A stretch of 64,000 nucleotides of DNA from the NCBI GenBank assembly GCA_029213195.1, contig JARGNI010000016.1:30333-94332 (forward strand). The letters are read 5' to 3'. Under the pieces are notes generated by a model. It saw only the letters and a list, made by a program, of their open reading frames with translations, was not told the DNA's origin and searched no databases. Shown here piece by piece: positions 45,626 to 55,469 of this stretch. How positions within the stretch are numbered: the stretch's first letter is position 1; each line of letters starts with the position of its first letter. A program made the position numbers and the translations under genes. Source of the DNA: Verrucomicrobiales bacterium (GTDB lineage Bacteria > Verrucomicrobiota > Verrucomicrobiia > Verrucomicrobiales > DEV007).

Positions 45626-47149
45626 GTGCGCGAAACACCGATAGAGAATCTGAGAACGATTCGGCAGGGGATCCTTGTCGCTGGAGGTCTCGTCGCGATT
45701 TTCTTTCTCACCGGCTGCGTCCTGACCAATCAAGAAAAGTCGGAGCCTGCGGCCATGGTGGGAGACCTGCCCGGGACCTGGATGGGTCAGGGGCCTGCTG
45801 TTTCCGGCGAGGCGGCGGTGGGTTGGATTTCGGATTTCTCCAACGATCGTCTCGTCGAGTTGGTTCGAGAGGCGGTCGCTCAGAATTACGATCTGTCCGC
45901 GACACGCGAGAGGGTCTACCAGGCAAGAGAGAGGGCACGGATCGATGCCGCGGCTCGGATCCCGGAGGTCGACTATCGGCTGGGAACATCTCGGTCCCAG
46001 AATTTGCGAGGTGCGAATTTCCGGTCGGTTCGAGCGAACAACTTCAACCTGGCGCTCAATATGTCCTGGGAAGTGGATGTGTGGGGAAGAGTGAAGAACC
46101 TTCGCGATGCCGAACTCGACCAGGTCACTTCGCAAACCAACCTCTTCCAGGCGAGTCGACTTTCTCTCGCCGCCAATGTCGCCAAGACTGCTTTTGAAAT
46201 CATCGAGTCCGAGAAGCAAATTGAGCTGACGGGGAGAACACTGAAGAGCCTGCAGACCAACCTCGAGATTCTCGATGCCAAGCTGGAGGCCGGCGATGCC
46301 GATGATCGAACGGCCTTGGAAATCAGCTTGAGCCGAGCAGACGTCGCCCGTGCGAAATCCAATCTTGCCCTGGAGCAACGCCAGCTCGATGGATCCAAGA
46401 GAACCCTGGAAACCCTGCTCGGCCGTTATCCAAAGGGAACAATCGATCGTCTCGGGGGCATTCCCACCATCAGCAAGTCGGTGCCGGCCGGATTGCCCAG
46501 CGACCTCCTCCTCCGCCGACCGGACCTTCTTGCCGCGGAAGCCCAGGTGGATGCGTCGATGAAGGAGTTGGCAGCAAGCCGCAAGGCGCTTCTCCCCACG
46601 TTTGCCATCACCAGCTCGATCGGAAATGCTTCGACGCAAGAGTTCGCCGAGATTTTCGATCTCCAGAATCTGGTATGGAATGTCGGGCAGAACCTGACCC
46701 AGCCGCTCTTGGCCGGAGGAAGAATACGGGCCAACATTCGACTCGATGAGCACGAGCGGAACGAGTTGATCCACTCCTACGCAGAAACAGCGATGACTGC
46801 CTTTCGCGAGGTTGAGACCGCCCTCGCTGCGGAGCGTTATCTCACGCAGCAGGCGGAGGCGTTGGCCGTTGCTGCCAGCGAATCACGTCGAGCCGAAGAA
46901 CTCAGTCTCTCGCAATACGAAGAGGGATTAGTCGACATCATTACTTTGCTGGAAAGCCAGCGCAGATCTTTCGATTCGCAGAGCAACTATCTCGCCGTGA
47001 GGTTGCTGCTCCTGCAGAACCGGGTCGATCTTTATCTCGCTCTCGGCGGGGACTTCGATACTCCGCTGGAGCTTCCGGAGGGGGGACTTAAAGAGGGGCG
47101 CCAATCAATACCGGCTCCTGTTGAGGAAGGCTCGGCATCGGGGGAGTGA
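45626..47149 (+). CDS. Outer-membrane efflux lipoprotein (NodT/OprM type)
   Basis: 507-residue channel of the second tripartite efflux system. Start GTG 45626 puts a short basic region before the lipoprotein signal with lipobox FFLTGC; the in-frame TTG at 45605 would add seven residues. Two OMF repeats are visible: NMSWEVDVWGRVKN and LPSDLLLRRPDLLAAEAQ with SRRAEELSLSQYEEGLVDII. It is followed by the adaptor and permease genes on the same strand. Compared with the channel at 8449-9966 it has the same layout but is a separate gene with no regulator attached. Confidence 0.92.
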   Translation: MRETPIENLRTIRQGILVAGGLVAIFFLTGCVLTNQEKSEPAAMVGDLPGTWMGQGPAVSGEAAVGWISDFSNDRLVELVREAVAQNYDLSATRERVYQARERARIDAAARIPEVDYRLGTSRSQNLRGANFRSVRANNFNLALNMSWEVDVWGRVKNLRDAELDQVTSQTNLFQASRLSLAANVAKTAFEIIESEKQIELTGRTLKSLQTNLEILDAKLEAGDADDRTALEISLSRADVARAKSNLALEQRQLDGSKRTLETLLGRYPKGTIDRLGGIPTISKSVPAGLPSDLLLRRPDLLAAEAQVDASMKELAASRKALLPTFAITSSIGNASTQEFAEIFDLQNLVWNVGQNLTQPLLAGGRIRANIRLDEHERNELIHSYAETAMTAFREVETALAAERYLTQQAEALAVAASESRRAEELSLSQYEEGLVDIITLLESQRRSFDSQSNYLAVRLLLLQNRVDLYLALGGDFDTPLELPEGGLKEGRQSIPAPVEEGSASGE

Positions 47150-47270
47150 ACGACCCCGGGAGACGGCTCGTGAGAGTGGATCGAGGATTGCCAGAATTGG
47201 GAAGAAAGAATACTTTGGCGATCCAAACTGCAACCTTTCTCGTTACGTGGGGTTGTAGTCATTTCACCTC

Positions 47271-48656
47271 ATGAAACTGGTATTTCGGATTTTTGCTCCT
47301 CTCCTGATTGTGGCAGCTGCTTTGTGGCTCGCCGTGGTCATGATCCGGAGCCGGCCTGAGCCGAGGAAGTTCTCCATGCCTCCTCAGATTACCAAGGTGG
47401 AGGCGACCCGGCTTCAGCCGGAGAGTTTCCAGGTGTTTCTCGAGACTCAGGGAACGATTCGACCTCGGACGACGACAACGCTGGTGCCTGAAGTCAACGG
47501 TCGGATCATCGAAGTGGCACCCAACTTTCGGGACGGGCGCTTCTTCCGGAAGGACGAAGTCCTGGTGCGTCTCGACCCCATCAACTACGAGACCCAGTTG
47601 ATCGTGGCAGAGAGCAACGTGGCGCAGGAGAAAGTGGCCCTCCAGGAAGAGATTGTGAGGGGGGAGCAGGCGGTGGCGAACTGGAAGAGGCTCGGAAAGT
47701 CAGGAACCCCGAGCGAGCTTGCCGCTCGAAAACCGCAGCTCGCGGAAGCGCAGGCCCGACTTCGAGCCGCGGAGGCAGAGGTCCGACAGGCCCAACGCGA
47801 CCTGGAGAGAACCGAGATCAAGGCACCTTTCGACGGCCGAATCATCGAGCAGAATGTCGATGTCGGACAGTTTGTTTCTTCGAACACGCAACTGGCGCGC
47901 GCTTTCGCAACCGATGTGATGGAGGTTCGCCTGCCTCTCACCAATCGCCAGCTCTCCTTCGTGGATCTGCCCAATGGACGGGCTGCGGGGGATGCTGAGT
48001 CGGCGCCGGGGGCCGAGGTCCTCGTTGAGACGATAATTGGACGGGATCGGGGCCAATGGGCTGGGAGAATCGTCCGTGTGGATAGTGCAATCGATGAGAG
48101 TTCGCGGCAGCTCTTCGTGGTCGCGGAGATCGACGACCCTTATGGACGTCAATCGGCGAGTGATGCGCCGGAGCTGAAAATCGGGCTCTTTGTGGATGCA
48201 CTGGTGAAAGGGGAAATGCTTTCCAACGTGTTCGTGTTGCCGCGTCAGGCCGTGCGTGTCGGGGGCGAGGTCATCGTGATCGATGAAGAGAATCGGATTC
48301 GTCGCCAGAAGGTTGAAGCAGTCTGGTCCGAGGACGACAAGGTCATCGTCCCTGCGGATGGCGGTGGTCTCTCTCCCGGAGATGTAGTCTGTCTGACCCC
48401 ACTCGCCTATCCGGCCAATGGAGCGTTGGTTTTCCCCACGATTGACGGGATCACCCCGGAAATCGAGCAGCCAGTTGCCGGAGGCTTCCCGCGAGGAAAG
48501 GGGAAGGGGGGCAAAGGCGAGAAAGGCAAGGCCGGTGGAAAAAAGAGAGCCGAACCTGAGGGCGAGACTTCGAGTGCTACCGAGAAAGGCCGGCCCGAGA
48601 CGGCGAGTCATCGGGGAGACTCCCCTGCAGGAGTGGGCTTGAGGGTGGTAGGATGA
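47271..48656 (+). CDS. RND efflux periplasmic adaptor with Lys/Gly-rich tail
   Basis: 461 residues. Anchor segment FRIFAPLLIVAAALWLAVVM, lipoyl half-motifs FLETQGTIRPRTTTTLVPEV and LERTEIKAPFDGRIIEQNVD, and an alpha-hairpin between (about 100-170). The C-terminal about 60 residues are unusual: a low-complexity Lys/Gly-rich tail (GFPRGKGKGGKGEKGKAGGK) that is not part of the adaptor fold and is absent in the first system's adaptor. The stop overlaps the permease start by 4 bp (ATGA). Confidence 0.9.
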   Translation: MKLVFRIFAPLLIVAAALWLAVVMIRSRPEPRKFSMPPQITKVEATRLQPESFQVFLETQGTIRPRTTTTLVPEVNGRIIEVAPNFRDGRFFRKDEVLVRLDPINYETQLIVAESNVAQEKVALQEEIVRGEQAVANWKRLGKSGTPSELAARKPQLAEAQARLRAAEAEVRQAQRDLERTEIKAPFDGRIIEQNVDVGQFVSSNTQLARAFATDVMEVRLPLTNRQLSFVDLPNGRAAGDAESAPGAEVLVETIIGRDRGQWAGRIVRVDSAIDESSRQLFVVAEIDDPYGRQSASDAPELKIGLFVDALVKGEMLSNVFVLPRQAVRVGGEVIVIDEENRIRRQKVEAVWSEDDKVIVPADGGGLSPGDVVCLTPLAYPANGALVFPTIDGITPEIEQPVAGGFPRGKGKGGKGEKGKAGGKKRAEPEGETSSATEKGRPETASHRGDSPAGVGLRVVG

Positions 48657-51600
48657 TTGCTTTCTTTGCCAGAAATGGGGTTGCGTCCAATCTTCTCCTG
48701 CTGGGGATTGTCCTGGCGGGCATCTATGCCCTGACATCTCGGAAGATTCCCCTGGAGGTTTTTCCTGAGTTCGAAAGCCGCAACATTTCGATCTCGGTTC
48801 CCTACCGAGGCGCGACGCCGGAGGAGGTGGAAGAGACCGTGGTGATTCGAATCGAGGAAGCCATTTCCGACGTGGAAGGAATCGAGGAGATGTTTTCGAC
48901 CGCGAGTTCAAGCAGCGGGACAGTCAATATCGAAGTCGATGAAGATTACGATATGCGTGAAGTCCGGGACATGCTGGAGGCCCGGGTCGATTCGATTGAG
49001 GATTTCCCACCGGGAGATGCGGAGAATGTGGTGATTCGTCAGGCGGAGAGCAGTCGATGGGTCATCAGCGTCGTGATCAGCGGAGAACTCAGTGAATACG
49101 ATATGGTCGCACTGGGCGCCCAAGTACGGGACGACATCCTGGGGTTGCCGGAAGTGACGAATGCGGTCTTGCAGGGAACGAGGCCCTTCGAAGTTTCGAT
49201 CGAAATCGACGAAGATGCTCTCCGCAAATACAACCTGACCTTTGCCCAGGTTGCTCAGGCACTTCGTCAGTCTTCGATCGATGTCCCTGCTGGGACGCTG
49301 AAAACAGCCTCGGGAGAAGTCGTCCTGCGCACCAAGGGGCGAGCCTACAATCAGGATCAATTCGAACAGATTACCCTGATCGCAAGAGAAGACGGGACGC
49401 GAGTCACCCTGGGAGACGTCACCGAAGTTCGGGATGGGTTTGACGAGAACGAATTCGTTGCCCGACTCAACGAAGAACGCTGTGTACTTGTCGCGGTATT
49501 CCGAGAGGGAAACCAGAGTGCGATCCGAATTGCAGACGAGGTGAAGGACTTCATGGTCGAGTATCAGGGTCGTTTGCCCCAGGGCGTCAACATTACCTAT
49601 TGGAGCGATCAATCCCGAATTGTTCGTGGGCGACTCGACACGCTGCTCGACTCCGCGTGGAAGTCGATGCTGTTTGTTTTCATCCTCTTGACGCTCTTCC
49701 TGAGGCCCAGCCTGGCCTTCTGGGTGGTCCTGGGGATTCCCGTCTGTTTCATGGGGGCTTTTGCGCTGATGCCATGGGTGGATGTTTCCATCAATATCGT
49801 GAGCCTCTTCGGATTCATCCTCGTGTTGGGAGTCGTGGTGGATGATGCGATCGTTACGGGAGAGAACATCTACACCCGGCAAAAGGAAATGGATGATCCG
49901 GTCGAGGCCGCGATCGTTGGGACGAAAGAAGTCACGCTACCGGTGGTTTTCGGTGTTCTGACGACCATGCTGGCTTTCGTTCCTCTGTTTTTTCTGTCGG
50001 GATTCCACGGGGCCTGGATGCCGCAGATCGCTACGATCGTCATCCTCGTGCTCGCCTTTTCTCTGGTGGAATCGAAACTGATTCTCCCATCGCATCTGAC
50101 TCATAGTCCTCGACGATGGGCGAAAGGGTTGTCTCGTTTTTTCCTCGGAGACCCGATCACGAGGGGACTGACTCGCCTCTACGGGGTGTTCTCTCGATTT
50201 CAGCAATCGGTCGCGGGTAGCGTTGAATGGTTTGTCAGGACGATTTATCAGCCATGTCTCAATTTTTCCCTTCGTAATCGCTACACGGTTTTGTCCCTGT
50301 TCATCGGAGCCCTGATCATACTGGTAGGGGCTTTCCAGGGCGGGAAGATCAAGCAGGTGAGTTTTCCGCGGGTGGAAAGCGAGCGGGCGACCTGTCGACT
50401 GACGATGCAGGAAGGAACCCCCTTCGAGGTCACTGAGAAATACATCCTCATGATGGAGGATATTGTCCAGGACATGAAGGAACGCCATGTCGGTGAGGAT
50501 GGAGTTTCCGTCATTGAAGACGTCCTCGCGAGTATCGGTGGGCAGGGGATTTCCTCCTCTCGATCGACAACTCTTATCGGACAGAGTCATCGAGGAGAGG
50601 TGGTCTTCTTCATTACCCCTCCGGAGGAAAGAACCTACGAGATGGGAACCAGGGAACTGGCCGAAGAGTGGCGTCAGGAAATCCAGAAGCGGGGAGGCAT
50701 TGTGGGTGCGAAAGAGTTGTATTTCCGCGCCGAGATCGGACGAGGAAGAGACCCCATCGAGGTGCAGCTTCGGGGTCAGAATGTCGACCATCTCACCGAG
50801 GCGGCGGCTGCTGTTCGGGACAAGTTGGAGACCTACGAGGGTTTGTTCGATGTTTCGGACAACCTCGATGAAAGTCGCGATGAGATTCAGCTCAAGATTC
50901 GTCCCGAAGCTGAGCAATTCGGTCTCACGATGTCGGATCTCGCGCGCCAGGTGCGACAGGCGTTTTTCGGAGAAGAGATCCAGACCATTCAGCGAAATCG
51001 CGACGAAGTCCGCGTGATGCTGCGATACCCCAGAGAGGATCGTGAGTCGATTGCTGCGCTCGAGTCCATGATGATCCGGACCGCAGACGGACGTTCGGTC
51101 CCATTCAGCTCGGTGGCGGAGGCTACGATTGGAACGAGTTTTCCCCGGATCGAGAGGATCAATCGGAATCGGGCAGTCGAGATTTCTGCAGATGCAGACA
51201 AGGAAGTCGTCGACCTGGCTTCGGTTCGGGCCGATCTGTCCGAGTGGATACCGACTATCCTCGCGCAATATCCGGGCTTGAGCTTCAGTTTCGAAGGAGA
51301 GGCGAAGGACGAGCGGGACAATTCAGGGAGTCTCTATATCGGAGCGATGATGATCGTTTTCGGCATTTATGCGATGCTGGCCATCCCATTCCGCTCCTAC
51401 GTGCAGCCACTCATGGTCATGGCCGTGATTCCCTACGGCCTGATTGGTGCGGTGATTGGGCACTTGATCGAAGGCTGGATCAAGCAGGAGGGATCGGGGA
51501 TGCCGTTGAGCTTCCTGAGCTATTTCGGGATGTTGGCTCTCTCCGGAGTGGTGGTGAATGACAGCCTGGTTCTCGTCGACTACATCAACCGCAGAAGGCG

Positions 51601-51901
51601 GGCGGGAGCGAAAGTGTTCGAGGCAGTGAGTATGGCTGGAGCAGCCCGTTTTCGGGCGATTATTCTGACCTCGGCGACCACGTTTGCCGGTCTGTTCCCA
51701 CTGATCCGGATGGAGGCGACTCAGGCGCAATTTCTCATTCCCATGGCGGTCAGCCTCGGATATGGGATTCTCTTCGCGACCTTGATCACCCTCATCCTTG
51801 TCCCCATCAACTACCTGATCCTTCACGATATCCGAACCCTCTTCGATCGGGTCTACGATACCAGCCCGAATGACGAGGAGAACGCGGGGAGCCCTGCTTA
51901 G
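48653..51901 (+). CDS. RND efflux permease (AcrB/HAE-1-like), second system
   Basis: 1082-residue inner-membrane proton-driven pump. TM1 is VASNLLLLGIVLAGIYAL. Porter motif SVPYRGATPEEVEETV. TM4 proton-relay Asp pair in LGVVVDDAIVTGEN. The TM10 segment is LSGVVVNDSLVLVDYINR, again with Asn where AcrB has Lys, so both pumps of the window belong to the same non-AcrB subfamily. Periplasmic domain motif REVRDMLEARVDSIEDFPPG is typical. Overlaps the adaptor gene by 4 bp. No local regulator gene is present. Confidence 0.93.
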   Translation: MIAFFARNGVASNLLLLGIVLAGIYALTSRKIPLEVFPEFESRNISISVPYRGATPEEVEETVVIRIEEAISDVEGIEEMFSTASSSSGTVNIEVDEDYDMREVRDMLEARVDSIEDFPPGDAENVVIRQAESSRWVISVVISGELSEYDMVALGAQVRDDILGLPEVTNAVLQGTRPFEVSIEIDEDALRKYNLTFAQVAQALRQSSIDVPAGTLKTASGEVVLRTKGRAYNQDQFEQITLIAREDGTRVTLGDVTEVRDGFDENEFVARLNEERCVLVAVFREGNQSAIRIADEVKDFMVEYQGRLPQGVNITYWSDQSRIVRGRLDTLLDSAWKSMLFVFILLTLFLRPSLAFWVVLGIPVCFMGAFALMPWVDVSINIVSLFGFILVLGVVVDDAIVTGENIYTRQKEMDDPVEAAIVGTKEVTLPVVFGVLTTMLAFVPLFFLSGFHGAWMPQIATIVILVLAFSLVESKLILPSHLTHSPRRWAKGLSRFFLGDPITRGLTRLYGVFSRFQQSVAGSVEWFVRTIYQPCLNFSLRNRYTVLSLFIGALIILVGAFQGGKIKQVSFPRVESERATCRLTMQEGTPFEVTEKYILMMEDIVQDMKERHVGEDGVSVIEDVLASIGGQGISSSRSTTLIGQSHRGEVVFFITPPEERTYEMGTRELAEEWRQEIQKRGGIVGAKELYFRAEIGRGRDPIEVQLRGQNVDHLTEAAAAVRDKLETYEGLFDVSDNLDESRDEIQLKIRPEAEQFGLTMSDLARQVRQAFFGEEIQTIQRNRDEVRVMLRYPREDRESIAALESMMIRTADGRSVPFSSVAEATIGTSFPRIERINRNRAVEISADADKEVVDLASVRADLSEWIPTILAQYPGLSFSFEGEAKDERDNSGSLYIGAMMIVFGIYAMLAIPFRSYVQPLMVMAVIPYGLIGAVIGHLIEGWIKQEGSGMPLSFLSYFGMLALSGVVVNDSLVLVDYINRRRRAGAKVFEAVSMAGAARFRAIILTSATTFAGLFPLIRMEATQAQFLIPMAVSLGYGILFATLITLILVPINYLILHDIRTLFDRVYDTSPNDEENAGSPA

Positions 51902-51944
51902 GTCAGTTAGCGAGCCCGAATTCTGAGAGGACCGCGCAGATTGG

Positions 51945-53072
51945 CTAGCGAGATTTGTCGGTTGCTGCGGGCAGGGTCACATCTTCGACGCGCAACTGGC
52001 ACCGGAGAAACTGGACGTTTTCGATCGGTCCCGGGATGAGAACAGAAGCTGCATTCCAACGGAAATTGGAAACTTTGGAGGAAACCATCGATTCGAAGGG
52101 TTGCAGTGAGGCGCTCCATGTCCCCATCTGCTCGGAGAACTCTTCCGGCGTCGTGCTGTCAGCCCGCTGGGGAATGGCGGGGCCATATTCGCCGACGAGG
52201 CGACATTCGTTGATCGTGAAACCATAGGGATTTCCGATCTCGAGATCGAGCCGGGTACCGAGGTCGGTTTTCTCGGCCCCTTTGACCGTGATGAGAAAGG
52301 CACCGTATTCGGTTCGGAGAACGGATGCCGCCTGCGAGTCGATCGAGATATGAGCGTAGGGATTCTCCGATCCTCCAATCGCGGTCTGCCGCTTGAGGCG
52401 AGCGTTTTCGACTCGGAGGGAAAAACGGATCATTTCCAGTTCTTCCCGGGAATCGGCGGTCAGCTCGATGTCGAAGGGGGTCCACGAAAACGGCTCGAGT
52501 GTCTTGGTGACGCGATACTCGAAGGGCTTGAGGCTCTCCTGCCATTTCCGGATCTTGGGATTGTCGAGGCTGTAGGCTTCGCCCTCGGCGAGTTGCGGGG
52601 TTCCTCCTCCGTGATCCCCGACCAAGGTGAACTGTTCGATCGCGATGGCATGGGGATTGCCGATATTGAGATGAACGTTGTAGCCTCCGGTCTCGATATT
52701 CAGATCCATTCCTTCCATGCGAACGAGGAAGGTTCCGTGATCGGTATTCAGCGGTGCATGCCCACGAAGGTTGGGGCGCAGGTAGACCATGCCGTTGTTT
52801 CCCTGGCGCATCGATGCGTATTCGCTTACCGAGGCTTCGAGTTGACCGATCCGATCTTCGAACGAGCGCCCATCCGAAGAAATTCCAATGGTGGTTTCGG
52901 CGGAGATCACTCGGTTCTTCAACTCACTGACTTCATCGCGAGTGTCAGAGCGAACTCCACGGAGTTCGGCCTCAAGCCGGTCCACTCTCTCCTCGAGGTC
53001 CGAATTGCATCCAGACAGGAGCAGCGAGAGAGGCGTAAGGAGAAAAAGAATACGGACAGTGGGAAACTTCAT
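51945..53072 (-). CDS. Lipoprotein with coiled coil and duplicated DUF3251/YajI-like domain
   Basis: 375 residues. Signal peptide with lipobox SLLLSGC (Cys lipidated), then a coiled-coil segment (LEERVDRLEAELRGVRSDT). Two similar beta domains follow: the first reads GTFLVRMEGMDLN and LNIGNPHAIAIEQFTLVGD (about 115-155), the second GAFLITVKGAEKTD and LEIGNPYGFTINECRLVGE (about 265-310). The recurrence of 'IGNP' plus 'LVG(D/E)' indicates an internal duplication. The family call (DUF3251) is by resemblance to E. coli YajI and only moderately sure. Function unknown. Confidence 0.7.
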   Translation of the reverse strand: MKFPTVRILFLLTPLSLLLSGCNSDLEERVDRLEAELRGVRSDTRDEVSELKNRVISAETTIGISSDGRSFEDRIGQLEASVSEYASMRQGNNGMVYLRPNLRGHAPLNTDHGTFLVRMEGMDLNIETGGYNVHLNIGNPHAIAIEQFTLVGDHGGGTPQLAEGEAYSLDNPKIRKWQESLKPFEYRVTKTLEPFSWTPFDIELTADSREELEMIRFSLRVENARLKRQTAIGGSENPYAHISIDSQAASVLRTEYGAFLITVKGAEKTDLGTRLDLEIGNPYGFTINECRLVGEYGPAIPQRADSTTPEEFSEQMGTWSASLQPFESMVSSKVSNFRWNAASVLIPGPIENVQFLRCQLRVEDVTLPAATDKSR

Positions 53073-53123
53073 GGGACGTCGGAAGATAGGGCGAGGGGAG
53101 AATCGATCAACTCCGAAGCAGGG

Positions 53124-54626
53124 CTATTGCTTTCGCAGGACGGTGTGAACCGAGAGAATACCGGTAGGGCTGACATGACGGATCGAGACCTCCGCCGGAG
53201 CCTTGTTGAGCCGATAAACCTCCTGCGATGCTGGAATGAGGCGCTGGGTGCTCCAACCGCGGCCTTCCTTGACCTGGATGACTCTCCATCGGGCGCTGGG
53301 GGCCGATTTGAAAGAAAGCGTCAGTCCTCCGTTCTCCTCGACGGGAGCGACATAGACTGGTTCGGGCTGGGTGCTGCCGAGCCAGGGCGATGCGGGTGGG
53401 ATGGCAACCTCGGCATAGGTCGATCGGAGCTTCGCACGCAGCCCTCCTCGATCTTCCTTGATCGCCTTGATGCTCCAGTGAATATGTCCCGGGCCCATGG
53501 GAGAGGCATACTTGCGCGTCACATCGATCTGCCGGGTAGCTTCAGACGCGGGGCGTCCCCGATCCTCGGAGCTGAGGATTCGGTTCGAAGCCGTCCCGGG
53601 CCAGAGATGGCGTCGTTGCCGGTTTTCTCCCATCCACCAGCGATGCAGTGCGGTGAAACTCTGATCTGGCGGATCGATCCTCCAATAGAGCTGAGGAGAG
53701 AAGTAGTCGAGCCAGCCATTTTGAAGCCACTTTCGTGAGTCCGCAAAAATGTGATCGTAGGCATCGAGTCCCGCCTTGACGGTGCTGGGATGTCCCGGTC
53801 GCCAGATGCCGAAGGGGCTGGTCCCGACCTCGACCCAGGGCTTGGTCGATTTGACGGAGGAGTAGAGAGTGGAAACGAAGTTGTCGATGTTGCTTCTCCG
53901 CCAGTCGCGGAGATCGAGCTTTCCGCCCTTTCTCCGGTAGGACTGGTAGGCAGCGGAGTCGTCGAATTGATCGTAGACCTTTCCCCGAACGGTCTTGGGA
54001 TAGGGATAGAAGTAGTCGTCGATGTGCACGGCATCGACGTCATATCGCTTTGTCACATCCACCATGACGGCGATGGCTCGTCGGCGAATGTAGTCCGACG
54101 CGGGGTTGCCCCACTTCATACTCCCGGCTGAGAGCATCAAGGAGGGATGGGTGCGTGAAATGTGCTTGGAACTCTTCGAGGATCTCTCGGTCGCACTGGA
54201 ACGGAAGGGATTGAACCAGGCATGAAGTTCGATCCCGCGCCGATGAGCTTCGGCTACGGCAAACTCAAGGGGGTCGTAACCGTCCGAAGGGGCCTTTCCC
54301 ATCTGGCCGGTGAGAAAGAAGGACCAGGGCTCGAGGTCTGACTTGTAGAGGGCGTCACACTCCGTGCGCACCTGAAGAATGACGGCATTGAGCCCGGTTT
54401 CTGCAGCCAAGTCGAGCAGGCCGATCAACTCCGCGCGTTGCTGGGAGGGCGTCAAGGTATAGGTCGAAGGCCAATCGATGTTGTGCACCGTGGCAATCCA
54501 GGCAGCTCGAAACTCTCGGCGTGGTTCGGGGACCTTGGACGGAACGGGACGATACTCCGCGTGTACCGAAAAGGTGAGAAGGAAACCCGCAAGCAGAACG
54601 AGCGAACGGGTGGGGAGCGCGTTCAT
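53124..54626 (-). CDS. Secreted glycoside hydrolase-like protein (GHL10/YngK family)
   Basis: 500 residues with a signal peptide (LPTRSLVLLAGFLLTFS, cut near VHA). The family start EFRAAWIATVHNIDWPS is diagnostic for the GHL10/DUF187 group. It continues with ILQVRTECDALYKSDLEPWS, IELHAWFNPFR, VDAVHIDDYFYPYP with the catalytic-type acidic residues, and DYFSPQLYWRID. The last about 100 residues are a separate beta domain (LSFKSAPSARWRVIQVKEGR). A role in cell-wall or polysaccharide cleavage is likely, but substrates of this family are poorly known. The lipoprotein gene and SGNH hydrolase gene lie on the same strand at short distances. Confidence 0.88.
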   Translation of the reverse strand: MNALPTRSLVLLAGFLLTFSVHAEYRPVPSKVPEPRREFRAAWIATVHNIDWPSTYTLTPSQQRAELIGLLDLAAETGLNAVILQVRTECDALYKSDLEPWSFFLTGQMGKAPSDGYDPLEFAVAEAHRRGIELHAWFNPFRSSATERSSKSSKHISRTHPSLMLSAGSMKWGNPASDYIRRRAIAVMVDVTKRYDVDAVHIDDYFYPYPKTVRGKVYDQFDDSAAYQSYRRKGGKLDLRDWRRSNIDNFVSTLYSSVKSTKPWVEVGTSPFGIWRPGHPSTVKAGLDAYDHIFADSRKWLQNGWLDYFSPQLYWRIDPPDQSFTALHRWWMGENRQRRHLWPGTASNRILSSEDRGRPASEATRQIDVTRKYASPMGPGHIHWSIKAIKEDRGGLRAKLRSTYAEVAIPPASPWLGSTQPEPVYVAPVEENGGLTLSFKSAPSARWRVIQVKEGRGWSTQRLIPASQEVYRLNKAPAEVSIRHVSPTGILSVHTVLRKQ

Positions 54627-54720
54627 AGGATATTCAAGGAAACTTAACTATATAGGGAACGCGCGCCCCCAGCAATCACAATTCTGACCCTGCCTGCGGA
54701 CCTTCGTCTTCGAGCCTGGG

Positions 54721-55383
54721 CTACTCGGGAAGAGCCTCGTTGACGGCGGCTGTCCAGGCTTGATATCCAAATTTGCTGAGATGCAGCCCGTCTTCGACGA
54801 ACCACTTGGCATCCGGAGCTCCCTCCGCATCCTTGAGCATGGGGGCGGCAATATCGACAAAGGTGAGTTTCTTTTCTTCGGCGCATTCCTGGGCGATGAG
54901 ATCGTTTGCTTTCTTCATCTCTGGCCAGATTTCCCAACGAGATTGGCTTGGCTTGATGGCTATGTAGAGAACCTGTGCTCCTGGGAAGGTTTCTCGTATT
55001 TTTCCTGACAAGGTTTCAAAGTCTTTCAAGGTTTCTTCTGCGGAGAGGCCTTTCTTGATATCATTGTCTCCGGCATAAATGATGACGGCCTTGGGCTGAT
55101 AGGGTGCGATGATCCGATCGAAGAAGTGGATCGAGTCGGCGAGCGTCGAACCACCGAATCCGTTGTTCACGACGGGTTGCCCCGGCCACGATTCCTCGAG
55201 GTCCCACATGCGTATGCTGGAGCTGCCGACGAATAGGAGGCAATCCTTGGGTGGTTTGATCTCTTTGTCGCGAGTCTCGAAGGCGGCGATGGATTTCTCC
55301 CATTTCGAGAAATCCTGGGAGAATCCGAGGTGAAAGGAAAGAAGGAGAAGGGGAAGCAGGGTGGGGGCGAGGAGTTTCTTCAT
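54721..55383 (-). CDS. Secreted SGNH/GDSL-type esterase
   Basis: 220 residues with a signal peptide (KLLAPTLLPLLLLSFHLG). The SGNH blocks are visible: block I FVGSSSIRMWDL with nucleophile Ser55, block II NNGFGGSTLADS (Gly), block III YAGDNDIKKG (Asn), and block V DGLHLSKFGYQ with the catalytic Asp-x-x-His. Such enzymes cleave acyl groups from polysaccharides or lipids. It lies 94 bp upstream of the GHL10 gene on the same strand and may act on the same polymer. Confidence 0.92.
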   Translation of the reverse strand: MKKLLAPTLLPLLLLSFHLGFSQDFSKWEKSIAAFETRDKEIKPPKDCLLFVGSSSIRMWDLEESWPGQPVVNNGFGGSTLADSIHFFDRIIAPYQPKAVIIYAGDNDIKKGLSAEETLKDFETLSGKIRETFPGAQVLYIAIKPSQSRWEIWPEMKKANDLIAQECAEEKKLTFVDIAAPMLKDAEGAPDAKWFVEDGLHLSKFGYQAWTAAVNEALPE

Positions 55384-55469
55384 GGATGGAGGGAGGGTAA
55401 GACAGATGACGAGTCGGTTTCAATCAGGAATCAGGAAGGTTACTTGCGTTTTCGACAACGGGATCGAGT

